Of a DNA stretch of 28,644 bases, positions 1 to 7,610 are shown one piece after another; the first letter of the stretch is position 1; each line of letters begins with the position of its first letter. The notes beneath the pieces are model-generated. The model searched no databases, was not told the origin of the DNA, and saw only the letters and a program-made list of their open reading frames with translations. The translations under genes were made by a program, and so were the position numbers. The DNA is from JANLQX01 sp043775075 (GTDB taxonomy: Bacteria; Actinomycetota; Acidimicrobiia; Acidimicrobiales; JANYDT01): NCBI GenBank assembly GCA_043775075.1, contig JAYVSS010000288.1, positions 1 to 28,644 on the forward strand, in the 5' to 3' direction.

Positions 1-642
1 GTGGGGGTACGGGGTGTGCTCACCCCCCTTGAAGGGGCTGAGTTGAAAGCGCGGTTGATGCAGGTTGCTGATACGGCGTGGCGGCGAGAGCATCCCGAAC
101 GCGCTGAGGTGCTTGGTGGCCATGGAGGCCGTCCGTTGCATATCCGCCTCGCTGATGCGTTGGTGGCGTTGGTGCGGGGCGAGTCGGGGGCGTCGGGAGC
201 CCGGCCGTCGATCGTGGTGACGGTGAACGCCGAGACGTTGGAGGCTGAGGTGGCGGGGACCGGGCCAGGGTCTGGTCCGGTGTCGATTGTTGACGCAGCT
301 GAACTGGCGGGAAGGGCCGATATGTACGCAGCGATTCGGGCCACATCGGGGGCGGTGTTGAGCTTCGGCCGGTCGCGTCGCCTGGCCACGGCTCTGCAAC
401 GGTTGGCAGTGGTCATCCGCGATGGAGGACGGTGCGCGTATGGCGGGTGTGATGCGTCGCATGACCGTTGCGATGTTCATCACGTCGTTGAGTTTGAACA
501 CGGCGGGGTCACGGATCTCGCCAACCTGGCATTGCTCTGTGCCGCTCATCACGCCTACCTCCATTCGAACCGGCTTCGTCTGGTCCGGGGGGGAGGGAAG
601 TGGCACGTGGTCGCCGATACCGAATGGGCCGACACCGGGTGA
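1..642 (+). CDS. HNH endonuclease domain protein (DUF222/13E12-like), 5' end missing
   Basis: This is the C-terminal part of an HNH-type protein. About 30 residues near residues 145-190 carry the HNH/zinc pattern: paired Cys residues (CAYGGC), then CDVHH, then LCAAHH followed by a leucine-rich tail. The upstream part (ALVALVRGE...PSIVVTV) resembles the end of the DUF222 domain that precedes HNH in the large actinobacterial 13E12-type family. Family members are usually 400 residues or more, so at 213 residues the gene almost certainly begins before the window, and the GTG at base 1 is probably internal. These proteins are numerous in actinobacteria, often linked to mobile DNA, and their cellular role is unclear. 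Nuclease activity is inferred from the motif only. Confidence 0.8.
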   Translation: MGVRGVLTPLEGAELKARLMQVADTAWRREHPERAEVLGGHGGRPLHIRLADALVALVRGESGASGARPSIVVTVNAETLEAEVAGTGPGSGPVSIVDAAELAGRADMYAAIRATSGAVLSFGRSRRLATALQRLAVVIRDGGRCAYGGCDASHDRCDVHHVVEFEHGGVTDLANLALLCAAHHAYLHSNRLRLVRGGGKWHVVADTEWADTG

Positions 643-755
643 TGGGGCACGGGTCGGGTGATTCCGGGGTGATGGCCAGCGCGTCGAGTCTCGAGTCGGT
701 CTCGGGTCGGGCGCTGGCGCGGGTCGGGTCGGGTCGTATGGCGAGCATCTGCCGG

Positions 756-761
756 TAACCT
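756..761 (+). promoter_or_regulatory. Putative -10 hexamer TAACCT for the XPB helicase gene (leaderless start)
   Basis: TAACCT lies 8 nt before the ATG at 770 and no Shine-Dalgarno sequence precedes that ATG. With the usual 6-8 nt from -10 to transcription start, the mRNA would begin at or next to the ATG. The same hexamer stands 6 nt before the starts of the SDR gene (9265) and the Ku gene (12732). Confidence 0.45.
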
Positions 762-769
762 CGTCGCCC

Positions 770-2440
770 ATGCCTGGTGGTCCGCTGATTGTGCAGAGCG
801 ATAGGTCGTTGCTGCTGGAGATTGATCACGAGATGGCCGGCGAGTGCCGTCAGGCGATTGCTCCATTCGCTGAGTTGGAGAAAGCGCCGGAGCATGTGCA
901 CACGTATCGGATCACGCCGCTCGCTTTGTGGAATGCGCGGGCCGCTGGGCATGACGCGGAGCAGTGCATTGATGCCTTCCTTACGTATTCGCGATACGAC
1001 GTTCCGAAGGCGTTACTCATTGACGTCGTGGACACGATGGGTCGTTATGGACGCTTAGTAATTGAGAATGATCCGATGTTCGGCTTGGTGCTTCGGTCCA
1101 CGGACGATGCAGTGTTGGCCGAGGTCAAGCGAAACAAGGCGGTCATGCCGTTGCTCGGCGACACGGTCGGTCCGGCGCTGGTGAAGGTGCAGCCCGCCGA
1201 TCGGGGGCGGTTGAAACAGGCGTTGATCAAGGTTGGGTGGCCGGCCGATGATCAGGCCGGGTATGTGGATGGCACGGCGTTTGCCATGTCGTTGAAATCG
1301 TCGGAGGAGGTCGACGGCGGATTTACTCTCCGCGCCTACCAACGTGATGCCGCCGATGCGTTCTGGGCCGGTGGTTCGGGCGTGGTGGTCCTGCCCTGTG
1401 GTGCGGGCAAAACCATCGTAGGTATGGCGGCGATGATGAAGGCGCAAGCGACCACGCTGATTCTCGCCACGAACACCGTCTCCGTCCACCAGTGGCGTCG
1501 GGAGTTATTGGACCGCACGTCGTTGCGGCCCGAAGACATTGGCGAGTATTCGGGCGAGAAGAAGGAGATCCGGCCCGTCACGATCGCCACCTATCAGGTG
1601 CTCATCGCCAAAACCAACGGCGTGGAGAAACATATGGCGGTCTTTGATTCCCAGGACTGGGGTCTCATCATTTACGACGAGGTGCATCTCCTGCCGGCTC
1701 CGGTCTTTCGCGCCACGGCCGACATCCAGAGTCGCCGTCGGCTCGGACTCACTGCGACGTTGCTGCGCGAAGATGGCCGCGAGCGAGACGTGTTTTCACT
1801 CATCGGTCCGAAGCGCTACGACGCTCCGTGGCGCGATATCGAGGCCCAGGGATGGATTGCTCCGGCCCAATGCATTGAGGTCCGGGTGACCTTGAGCGAT
1901 GCCGAGCGGATGCGGTACGCCACGGCCGAGACCGACGAGTTGTATCGGGTTGGGTCAACCACACCGCAGAAGCTCAGCGTGGTGGCGGCGATTGCGGCCA
2001 AGCATCCCGATGAGCACGTGCTGGTGATTGGCCAATTCCTCGATCAGCTGGATTCCGTCGCCGCCTTTCTTGATGCCCCGCTGATCACCGGGAAGACGCC
2101 CACGAAGGAACGCGAGCGGCTCTACGACGCGTTCCGAGCGGGCGAAATTCGGGTCCTCGTGGTCTCTAAGGTGGCGAACTTTTCGATCGATCTACCGGAC
2201 GCCTCGGTGGCGATCCAGATTTCCGGCACCTTTGGGTCGCGGCAGGAAGAGGCACAGCGGCTGGGGCGGATCCTGCGGCCAAAAGCTGACGGGCGCACGG
2301 CATTTTTCTATTCCATCGTTTCCCGAGACACCAACGACCAGACGTTCGCCGCCAACCGCCAGCGCTTTCTTGCCGAGCAGGGCTATGCCTATGAGATCGT
2401 CGATGCTGAAGCCATCACCGGGCAGCACCGCCCAGACTGA
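770..2440 (+). CDS. xpb: XPB-type superfamily 2 DNA helicase
   Basis: ATP-dependent 3'-5' DNA helicase of the bacterial XPB (Rad25-like) family, thought to act in DNA repair. The 556 residues match the length and order of mycobacterial XPB. The N-terminal region begins GPLIVQSDRSLLLEIDHE and contains the family block HVHTYRITPLALWNARAAGHDAEQ. Motor domain 1 has Walker A PCGAGKT (208-215) and the DEVH box (303-306). The motif III region LTATLLREDGRERDVF is followed by SLIGPKRYDAPW, which is typical of XPB. Motif VI is QRLGRILRPK. The ATG is supported by this N-terminal similarity. No Bax1-like nuclease partner lies beside it. The gene stands alone between the HNH protein and a secreted protein. 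Confidence 0.95.
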   Translation: MPGGPLIVQSDRSLLLEIDHEMAGECRQAIAPFAELEKAPEHVHTYRITPLALWNARAAGHDAEQCIDAFLTYSRYDVPKALLIDVVDTMGRYGRLVIENDPMFGLVLRSTDDAVLAEVKRNKAVMPLLGDTVGPALVKVQPADRGRLKQALIKVGWPADDQAGYVDGTAFAMSLKSSEEVDGGFTLRAYQRDAADAFWAGGSGVVVLPCGAGKTIVGMAAMMKAQATTLILATNTVSVHQWRRELLDRTSLRPEDIGEYSGEKKEIRPVTIATYQVLIAKTNGVEKHMAVFDSQDWGLIIYDEVHLLPAPVFRATADIQSRRRLGLTATLLREDGRERDVFSLIGPKRYDAPWRDIEAQGWIAPAQCIEVRVTLSDAERMRYATAETDELYRVGSTTPQKLSVVAAIAAKHPDEHVLVIGQFLDQLDSVAAFLDAPLITGKTPTKERERLYDAFRAGEIRVLVVSKVANFSIDLPDASVAIQISGTFGSRQEEAQRLGRILRPKADGRTAFFYSIVSRDTNDQTFAANRQRFLAEQGYAYEIVDAEAITGQHRPD

Positions 2441-2455
2441 CAGTCCGGCATTGGG

Positions 2456-2470
2456 TCGCCCGTTGGGCGA
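2456..2470 (+). terminator. Small hairpin after the XPB gene, possible terminator
   Basis: TCGCCC-GTT-GGGCGA forms a 6-bp GC-rich stem with a 3-nt loop, 16 bp after the helicase stop. A second, shorter palindrome (CGGGCCCG) follows about 10 bp later. There is no T-tract, so a terminator role is only suggested by position. Confidence 0.3.
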
Positions 2471-2567
2471 GCGATCCTCGGGCCCGGAGTGACTGACGTT
2501 CAACTAGTGCGCGGGCCTCGCCAACTAGGCTGAGGAATTAGCTTCCCCGAGCTGTGAGGTTCCTGCT

Positions 2568-3530
2568 GTGGCTCCACAACGTTTCCGCATTCTTCGTCTG
2601 GGTGCCGTGGTCAGCGGCTTGGTTGTCGCGTCGTCGGCCCTGCTCGGCCTCTCGGCCCCGGTCGGGGCCCAAACTGCCGCCAGTGTTTCGATCGTCATCG
2701 CCCCTGAAGTTCCCGCCGGAGCATCGATTTCGACATTGCCGACAAACGTTGGCCAGCGAATTTTCGTGCAGATCACCAACAGCGGTTCGGTGGCGCTCAG
2801 CAACCAGCAGTTCGTCGTACGCCTGGCGCAAAAGCCGGACCTGATTTCCGCCGTCAACGACGGCGCAGGCAACGTGGGGCTCATAGATCCAGGCACCGGC
2901 GCCTGGTACCACACGATTGCTCAGCTTCCCCCTGGAGTCACGCTCACCTATTCAGTGAGCGCGCTGAAGTACTGCCCTGGACGTTGGCCGATCGCCGCCC
3001 GGGTCGGCGACAAGGTGGCGATTTCGTATGCCAGCTGGATCGGCCAACCCGATACTCGCTGCGTGGCCGACGAAACCGCAAGCCCTGCTCCTTCGGCTTA
3101 CTACTCGCTGGTGTGGCCAGCCAATGGCGTGCCGCCGATCGTTCCGCCCGCCACCTCAACCATCGTCCCGGGCATAACCACCACAACCACGCTGGTCCCT
3201 GGACAGACAACCACGACGATCTTCGGGTCTGTTGGGGCCACGACCACGACAACCATCGTCGGGGCCAAGCCAACGTTGATCAACCTGACCCTTTCTGCGA
3301 GCACCACCACCACGACAACGATCGCACCGTCCACCACGACCGTCGTGGGTAACAAGGCCCCAGGTAAAGGCTCGGCTCCGACCACGACGATCCTGTTCTG
3401 CAAGACGGTCGGGGGGAAGCGGTACTGCGCCCCGAAGTACTCGGTTTATAAGCCCGGGCAGAAAAAGGTCCTGCAAACAAAGGCCACGGCAGCCAACAAG
3501 AAGAGGGCTGCGTCGTCGAAGAAGAAGTGA
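2568..3530 (+). CDS. Secreted protein with Thr-rich stalk and basic C-terminus, unknown function
   Basis: I do not recognise a named family. The N-terminus is a clear Sec signal peptide: basic residues (PQRFRILRLG), a hydrophobic core, and a probable cleavage site near residues 33-35 (SAPVGA). Residues about 38-140 look like a beta-sandwich or DUF11-like module (VFVQITNSGSVALSNQQF..., PPGVTLTYSVSAL). Residues about 190-260 are a low-complexity linker of Thr runs broken by Val/Pro/Gly, as in cell-wall stalks. The tail has two close cysteines (FCKTVGGKRYC) and ends in a lysine-rich stretch (KKVLQTKATAANKKRAASSKKK). There is no LPXTG motif and no C-terminal membrane segment, so anchoring could be by charge to the wall or DNA. 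The GTG start is chosen because it puts the signal peptide in frame; a nearby GTG at 2554 is in another frame. Confidence 0.75.
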   Translation: MAPQRFRILRLGAVVSGLVVASSALLGLSAPVGAQTAASVSIVIAPEVPAGASISTLPTNVGQRIFVQITNSGSVALSNQQFVVRLAQKPDLISAVNDGAGNVGLIDPGTGAWYHTIAQLPPGVTLTYSVSALKYCPGRWPIAARVGDKVAISYASWIGQPDTRCVADETASPAPSAYYSLVWPANGVPPIVPPATSTIVPGITTTTTLVPGQTTTTIFGSVGATTTTTIVGAKPTLINLTLSASTTTTTTIAPSTTTVVGNKAPGKGSAPTTTILFCKTVGGKRYCAPKYSVYKPGQKKVLQTKATAANKKRAASSKKK

Positions 3531-3637
3531 GCCCCGGGCAAGCTGATGAATCTGAACTTCCGGCTGATTCGGGTTACTTGATGATGCGAAATTCTTCATG
3601 ATCCGATCGGCAAGATGACGGCCGAACGTCTCGTGGT

Positions 3638-4279
3638 GTGTCGAGTCAACCAATGACGCCCGAACGCCTCGCCGCGTACCGAACCACCAAGGGTTTCATG
3701 CCAGCCGATGAGGGCGTGGCGCTGGCCGTTGCTGCTGCCGCAGTTGCGGCAACCGGCCCGTTGCTGGAGGTCGGAGCGTATTGCGGCAAGTCGGCAATCC
3801 TTCTCGGTGATGTGGCCGAAGCGGCTGGCTCCGTGCTCTTCAGCGTGGATCACCATCGTGGTTCGGAGGAGAACCAGGCCGGGTGGGAGCATCACGATCT
3901 CGATGTGGTCGATCCGGCTACTGGTCGTATGGATACTCTGCCATTCTTTCGTCGGGCCATCGAGGCGGCGAATCTGGAGCGCAGCGTCGTCGCCGTGGTC
4001 GGGCAGTCGGACGAAATTGGACGGGTGTGGAAGACGCCGTTGGCGTTGTGCTTCATCGACGGCGGACACGGAGCGGAGCCGGCTCGGCGCGATTATGAAC
4101 GCTGGACGCCCCATGTTCAGTCCGGTGGTCTTCTCGCCATTCACGACGTCTTCCCGGACCCCGCTGATGGCGGTCGGCCACCGTATGAAGAGATTTATCT
4201 TCCCGCTCTCGCCAGCGGCCTATTCGCCGAGGAACGGGCGCTCGGGTGTGGTTCGTTGCGGATACTGCGCAGGCTGTAG
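3638..4279 (+). CDS. Class I SAM-dependent methyltransferase (Methyltransf_24-like)
   Basis: 213-residue class I methyltransferase. The SAM-binding strand and loop read LLEVGAYCGKSAILLG, the acidic strand-2 end is FSVDHHRGSEENQ, and the later core strands carry CFIDGGHGAEPARRDYERW and GGLLAIHDVFPDP. This IDGGH plus HDVF arrangement is typical of the Methyltransf_24 group, whose substrates are diverse; the substrate here is not known. GTG at 3638 gives the residues MSSQPMTPERLAAYRTTKGFMP; ATG at 3653 is a possible later start. It converges on the cyclase-fold gene of the minus-strand glycosyltransferase run, and I infer that it belongs to the same pathway. Confidence 0.85.
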   Translation: MSSQPMTPERLAAYRTTKGFMPADEGVALAVAAAAVAATGPLLEVGAYCGKSAILLGDVAEAAGSVLFSVDHHRGSEENQAGWEHHDLDVVDPATGRMDTLPFFRRAIEAANLERSVVAVVGQSDEIGRVWKTPLALCFIDGGHGAEPARRDYERWTPHVQSGGLLAIHDVFPDPADGGRPPYEEIYLPALASGLFAEERALGCGSLRILRRL

Positions 4280-4306
4280 CTATTTGCTCGGCCCCGGTTG
4301 GTATCT

Positions 4307-4389
4307 GAAACAGGTGGTTCGCCGTGCGGCCGGACGACGGCGATATCGGCCGGAGACCGGCCGTTATTGGAAACAGGTGGTTCGCCGTG
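4307..4389. repeat. Pair of 20-bp direct repeats in the convergent intergenic gap
   Basis: GAAACAGGTGGTTCGCCGTG occurs at 4307-4326 and again at 4370-4389, a period of 63 bp. A perfect hairpin lies between the copies. The repeat is outside any supported gene. Its origin (remnant of an interspersed repeat, or duplication of a terminator unit) cannot be decided from one pair. Confidence 0.85.
4347..4363. terminator. Perfect hairpin between convergent genes, possible bidirectional terminator
   Basis: CGGCCGG-AGA-CCGGCCG is a perfect 7-bp GC-only stem with a 3-nt loop. It lies between the stops of the plus-strand methyltransferase (4279) and the minus-strand cyclase-fold gene (4415). There is no clear T-tract on either side, so termination is inferred from position and stem strength. 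Confidence 0.45.
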
Positions 4390-4414
4390 TGTGCTCCGAC
4401 GGCTGGCTCGGTGG

Positions 4415-5458
4415 CTAGAGCCCTACCGGTATGTGAAAGGTCTGGGCGGTGGGGGTCGTGGCGTCCAGGCAGGCATGGGCGAGGATCACCGCGGCGGCCG
4501 AGTACGCCGTGCGCTCGGCTTCGGGGTACCAGGCTCGGGTCGGCACGTGGAGCCCGGTCCAGTACGAGCCGTCATCATGACGCAGCACTCGCGTCCATTC
4601 CAGCAGCGATCGTCCGGCTTCGCTCTGACCGGCCTTGAAACACGCGATCGCCGCCTCGGCCGTCTCACCGGTGGTGATCCACGGGTGATCGTTGACGCAG
4701 CGAACGCCAGCTCCGTCGATCACGAAGTCGTCCCATCGTTTCTTGAGTTGAGCGCCAGCCGCATCTCCGCTGAGTACCCCGCCGAGCACGGGGTAGTACC
4801 AGTCCATGGCCCAGCGATCTTTTTCGGCGAAGAATTCGAGTGAGTGGTGAGCGAGCGCATGGCCCACTCGCGAGCGCGCCTTGGCCCACCGTTTGGTGCC
4901 GTGACCGAGCGTTTCGGCGATCTGGACGGCACAGCCAAGACTGTGATATATCGACGACGAGCCGGTTATCAACGCATAGTGAAACGGGGTGCCGTCGGGC
5001 TCGCGGGCCCAAAGGATCTCGCCCGTCGGTTGCTGGAGATGCAGCACCCACTCAATGGCGTTGCGCACCATCTCCCACTGGCCGACCAGCCATGCTTCAT
5101 TACCGTGGGTGAGGAAGTGATGCCACGTGCCGACGGCGACGTAGGCGATCACGTTGGCGTCGTACTTGGCATCGGTCACGCCCGAACTGTCGTAGTACTG
5201 GTGCCACGAGCCGTCAGCGCGCTGGTTGTTCTTTAGCCATTGATAGGCACCGCCGGCAGCGTCGCCCCAGCCCTGAGCGTCGAGGGCCATCGCCGTTTCG
5301 ACATGGTTCCACGGATCGGCATGCCCGCCGACCCGCCACAGGATGAGACCGCTCTCCAATTGCAGACGGGCAATCGATGCCGCACTATGGGCCAGCTCCT
5401 CAGCGGACAGGAGTTGGGCCGCAGGAAACGAGACGGTGGTCTCGTTCGAACCGGTCAC
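4415..5458 (-). CDS. Terpene-cyclase/prenyltransferase-fold (alpha-alpha toroid) protein
   Basis: 347-residue protein with the repeat look of the squalene-cyclase/prenyltransferase alpha-alpha barrel. Helical repeats are joined by Gly-x-Trp turns: WLKNNQRADGSWHQYY, WVLHLQQPTGEILW and LRHDDGSYWTGLH; DPWNHVETAMALDA lies near the N-terminus. Annotators usually name such proteins 'prenyltransferase', but I see no DXDD squalene-hopene cyclase motif, so catalysis is unproven. The open frame runs up to 5908, but that part overlaps the upstream methyltransferase in another frame and looks non-coding. I therefore start at GTG 5458, where GTGA overlaps the TGA of the upstream gene (4-bp overlap, translational coupling). 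Homologues beginning near this point would confirm it. Confidence 0.75.
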   Translation of the reverse strand: MTGSNETTVSFPAAQLLSAEELAHSAASIARLQLESGLILWRVGGHADPWNHVETAMALDAQGWGDAAGGAYQWLKNNQRADGSWHQYYDSSGVTDAKYDANVIAYVAVGTWHHFLTHGNEAWLVGQWEMVRNAIEWVLHLQQPTGEILWAREPDGTPFHYALITGSSSIYHSLGCAVQIAETLGHGTKRWAKARSRVGHALAHHSLEFFAEKDRWAMDWYYPVLGGVLSGDAAGAQLKKRWDDFVIDGAGVRCVNDHPWITTGETAEAAIACFKAGQSEAGRSLLEWTRVLRHDDGSYWTGLHVPTRAWYPEAERTAYSAAAVILAHACLDATTPTAQTFHIPVGL

Positions 5459-6174
5459 ACGAGCTCCGGTTTGCGCCCATAGATAACGATGCTTTTCCCG
5501 ATAATTGGGGCAAGAATCTTTTCTGGGATCTGTGTTGCCGATGGCCGTTTCATAAGGTCCCAAACCAGCAATTGATGGTACTTCTTGACCAGTAAATTGC
5601 TGGCATTGTTCACGCCCACCGCGCATTTCAGCCACCAATACGGCGAGTGCAAACCGTGAGCCCGGTGAGAACCGGTCACGATCAAACCCGCTGTTCGGAG
5701 CCGTTCTTCGATCGCCGGCTTGCGGTAGATCCGGACGTGTCCGCCGGGCGAGGCCGGGGCGTGGTAGTCGGAGTCCAGCGCCCAATTGATCTTCTCGGGG
5801 AAAAAGGAAGGAACGGTCACGGCGATCGTTCCTCCGGGTCGCAGGACCCGGGCCAATTCCCGGGCGGCGCTGCGGTCGTCGGGAATATGCTCCATGACCT
5901 CGGAACAAATGATGCGATCAAACGAGCCATCGGCAAACGGCAGCTGCAAGGCATTGCCCTGAACGCACATTCCGATACCGGCCGGCTTTTCCTCCAACTC
6001 CATGGCGTACAACGTGGCGGCGGCCTGACGAAGATCGCCCATCCCGAGATCGAAGGCAACCACACTGGCCCCGCGCCGGACGGCTTCAAAGGCATGACGA
6101 CCGCCCCCGGCCCCCATATCCAGCATCCTGTCGCCGGAGCGAACGCCGAGTTGGTCGTAACGTACTGTTAACAC
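5455..6174 (-). CDS. Class I SAM-dependent methyltransferase (Methyltransf_11-like)
   Basis: 239-residue methyltransferase. Motif I is MLDMGAGGGRHAFEAVRRGA, followed by VVAFDLG at the end of strand 2, then ALQLPFADGSFDRIICSEVMEHIPDD and ARVLRPGGTIAVTVPSFFPEK, the standard ubiE/Methyltransf_11 order. The C-terminal 90 residues hold a Trp/Tyr-rich segment (HSPYWWLKCAVG...YHQLLVWDL) that may bind a lipid-like substrate; this is inference. GTG at 6174 is 6 nt after the glycosyltransferase stop, and the stop overlaps the next gene by 4 bp, so the three genes are read together. Confidence 0.9.
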   Translation of the reverse strand: MLTVRYDQLGVRSGDRMLDMGAGGGRHAFEAVRRGASVVAFDLGMGDLRQAAATLYAMELEEKPAGIGMCVQGNALQLPFADGSFDRIICSEVMEHIPDDRSAARELARVLRPGGTIAVTVPSFFPEKINWALDSDYHAPASPGGHVRIYRKPAIEERLRTAGLIVTGSHRAHGLHSPYWWLKCAVGVNNASNLLVKKYHQLLVWDLMKRPSATQIPEKILAPIIGKSIVIYGRKPELV

Positions 6175-6180
6175 GCGCGC

Positions 6181-7584
6181 TTAGCTCTTTCGTGAGTGTT
6201 TGGTCGTGAGGGCCCGCGCCCTATCCTCAAGCTCCGCTCGGTACTGGGCCACGCATCCCTCGGCGGCAACACGCCAGGTAAATCCGTTGAGGACCCGAGC
6301 TCGCCCACCAGCGCTGAGCTTGGCCCGTAACTCAGGACTTCGCAGTACCTCCAATATGGCCTCGGCCAGCGCGTCCGGGTCGTTGGGCGGCACCGTAAGG
6401 GCGGCTTCGCCGCTTGGTCCGACCACTTCGGGGAGCGCTCCACCCGTGGTCGTGATGAGCGGGGTGCCACAGGCCATCGCCTCAATGGCGGGGATGGAGA
6501 AGCCTTCGTACAACGAGGGAACCACCACCATCTCGGCCTCGTTGTAGAGCTCCACGATGCGGTCATCAGAAACGCCGGATTCGAACGTCACGACATCGTC
6601 GAGATTGAGTCGCGCGAGCAGTTCCGGCAGTACCGAACCCTCGCGTTTCTTGCCGACGATCGTGACCTCGATGGGATGCTCGGTACGGACTTTGGCCAGA
6701 GCCTCAAGGAGCGGTCGAAGGCCCTTCAAAGGAACGTCGGCCGAGGCCGTGGTCATGATGCGATGGGGCGCCCGGGTGATGTGAGCGAGCGGCCGGAAAC
6801 GTTCGTGGTCGACGCCGACGGGAACCACATGGAGTTGCTCGACACCCACGCCCATTTGCGCCACAATGTCGCGTTTTGACGACTCCGATACGGTAATAAT
6901 CCGGGGGATTTGCTTGGCCACTCTCATCTGCATTCCCAGGAATCCGTACCAACGCATAAGAGACCAACGGCGTTTGGCGTACTTGAAGGACATCTTCGAC
7001 GGAAAGACCCGTGGCAGGTCGGCAATCTCCAGATCTCGGTCCACGGTGATCGGATGGTGCAAGGTGGCCACGACCGGCAAACCGTCGTCGGACACGCCTT
7101 TGATGCCGTACCCGAAACACTGATTGTCGTGGGCGACGTCGTACGCATCGGCGTGGGCCTGGAGATAGCGCCGAACCCGCAACGAGTATGCCCACGGCTC
7201 GGGGAAGCCCGACGTGAACATATGAGCGAACTCGAAGACGTCGTAGCCAAACTCGATCAGGCCAAGCTCGCGGGCACGATGAAAGCGTTCAACGATCTCG
7301 GCCGGCCGAGGGATATGCCACGGATCATCCGGCCGAAAAAGATCGAGGCTGGGGATCTTGATGAGTTCGACACCGGCGTCAAGCACCGGCCAGGGCTGGC
7401 CGGAAAGCACATCGACGTGATGGCCAAGTTCACGGAGCTCACGGGCGACGTAGCGGGTATAAACGCCTTGACCGCCGGAGTGAGGGTTTCCGCGATACAC
7501 GAGCCAGGCGATGCGAAGCGACACCGCGTCGGGATTGGTCCGACCGGCTGAACTCGCCATCGGGCGGGGGAATCCGGCAGACAT
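6181..7584 (-). CDS. GT4-family glycosyltransferase
   Basis: 467-residue retaining glycosyltransferase with two Rossmann domains (GT-B fold). The N-terminal part has RIAWLVYRGNPHSGGQGVYTRYVARELRELGHHVDV, with the glycine-rich acceptor-side loop of GT4 enzymes. The C-terminal part has VVPVGVDHERFRP, a donor-side ADVPLKGLRPLLEAL segment, and the E-x7-E pair at E360 and E368 (EGFSIPAIEAMACGTPLI). Donor and acceptor are unknown. The frame is open to 7875, but the upstream part overlaps the end of the lnt-like gene. ATG 7584 (26 bp after that stop) is my choice; ATG 7560 or a GTG just before SLRIAWLVYRG are alternatives, since none has a strong ribosome site. First of the three tightly linked genes after the lnt homologue. 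Confidence 0.9.
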   Translation of the reverse strand: MSAGFPRPMASSAGRTNPDAVSLRIAWLVYRGNPHSGGQGVYTRYVARELRELGHHVDVLSGQPWPVLDAGVELIKIPSLDLFRPDDPWHIPRPAEIVERFHRARELGLIEFGYDVFEFAHMFTSGFPEPWAYSLRVRRYLQAHADAYDVAHDNQCFGYGIKGVSDDGLPVVATLHHPITVDRDLEIADLPRVFPSKMSFKYAKRRWSLMRWYGFLGMQMRVAKQIPRIITVSESSKRDIVAQMGVGVEQLHVVPVGVDHERFRPLAHITRAPHRIMTTASADVPLKGLRPLLEALAKVRTEHPIEVTIVGKKREGSVLPELLARLNLDDVVTFESGVSDDRIVELYNEAEMVVVPSLYEGFSIPAIEAMACGTPLITTTGGALPEVVGPSGEAALTVPPNDPDALAEAILEVLRSPELRAKLSAGGRARVLNGFTWRVAAEGCVAQYRAELEDRARALTTKHSRKS

Positions 7585-7610
7585 GGCGGTCCAGGGTACT
7601 CGGCCGACCC

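Noticed and set aside
643..769. GGGTCGGG-type runs considered as a structured repeat or tRNA remnant
   Set aside because: Irregular simple-sequence copies in a GC-rich gap, no cloverleaf and no consistent unit.
3170..3345. Repetitive ACC/ACG-rich stretch considered as a CRISPR or satellite array
   Set aside because: It has no constant repeat/spacer pattern; it is Thr codon-rich sequence of the secreted protein's stalk.
4298..5236. Plus-strand open frames of 130-181 residues opposite the cyclase-fold gene
   Set aside because: Codon content is the mirror of the minus-strand gene, and no domain is seen; typical GC-rich antisense frames.
5459..5908. 450-bp in-frame extension of the cyclase-fold gene
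   Set aside because: It overlaps the methyltransferase gene in another frame and its protein is Arg/Pro-rich shadow sequence; the GTGA overlap at 5458 gives a natural start.
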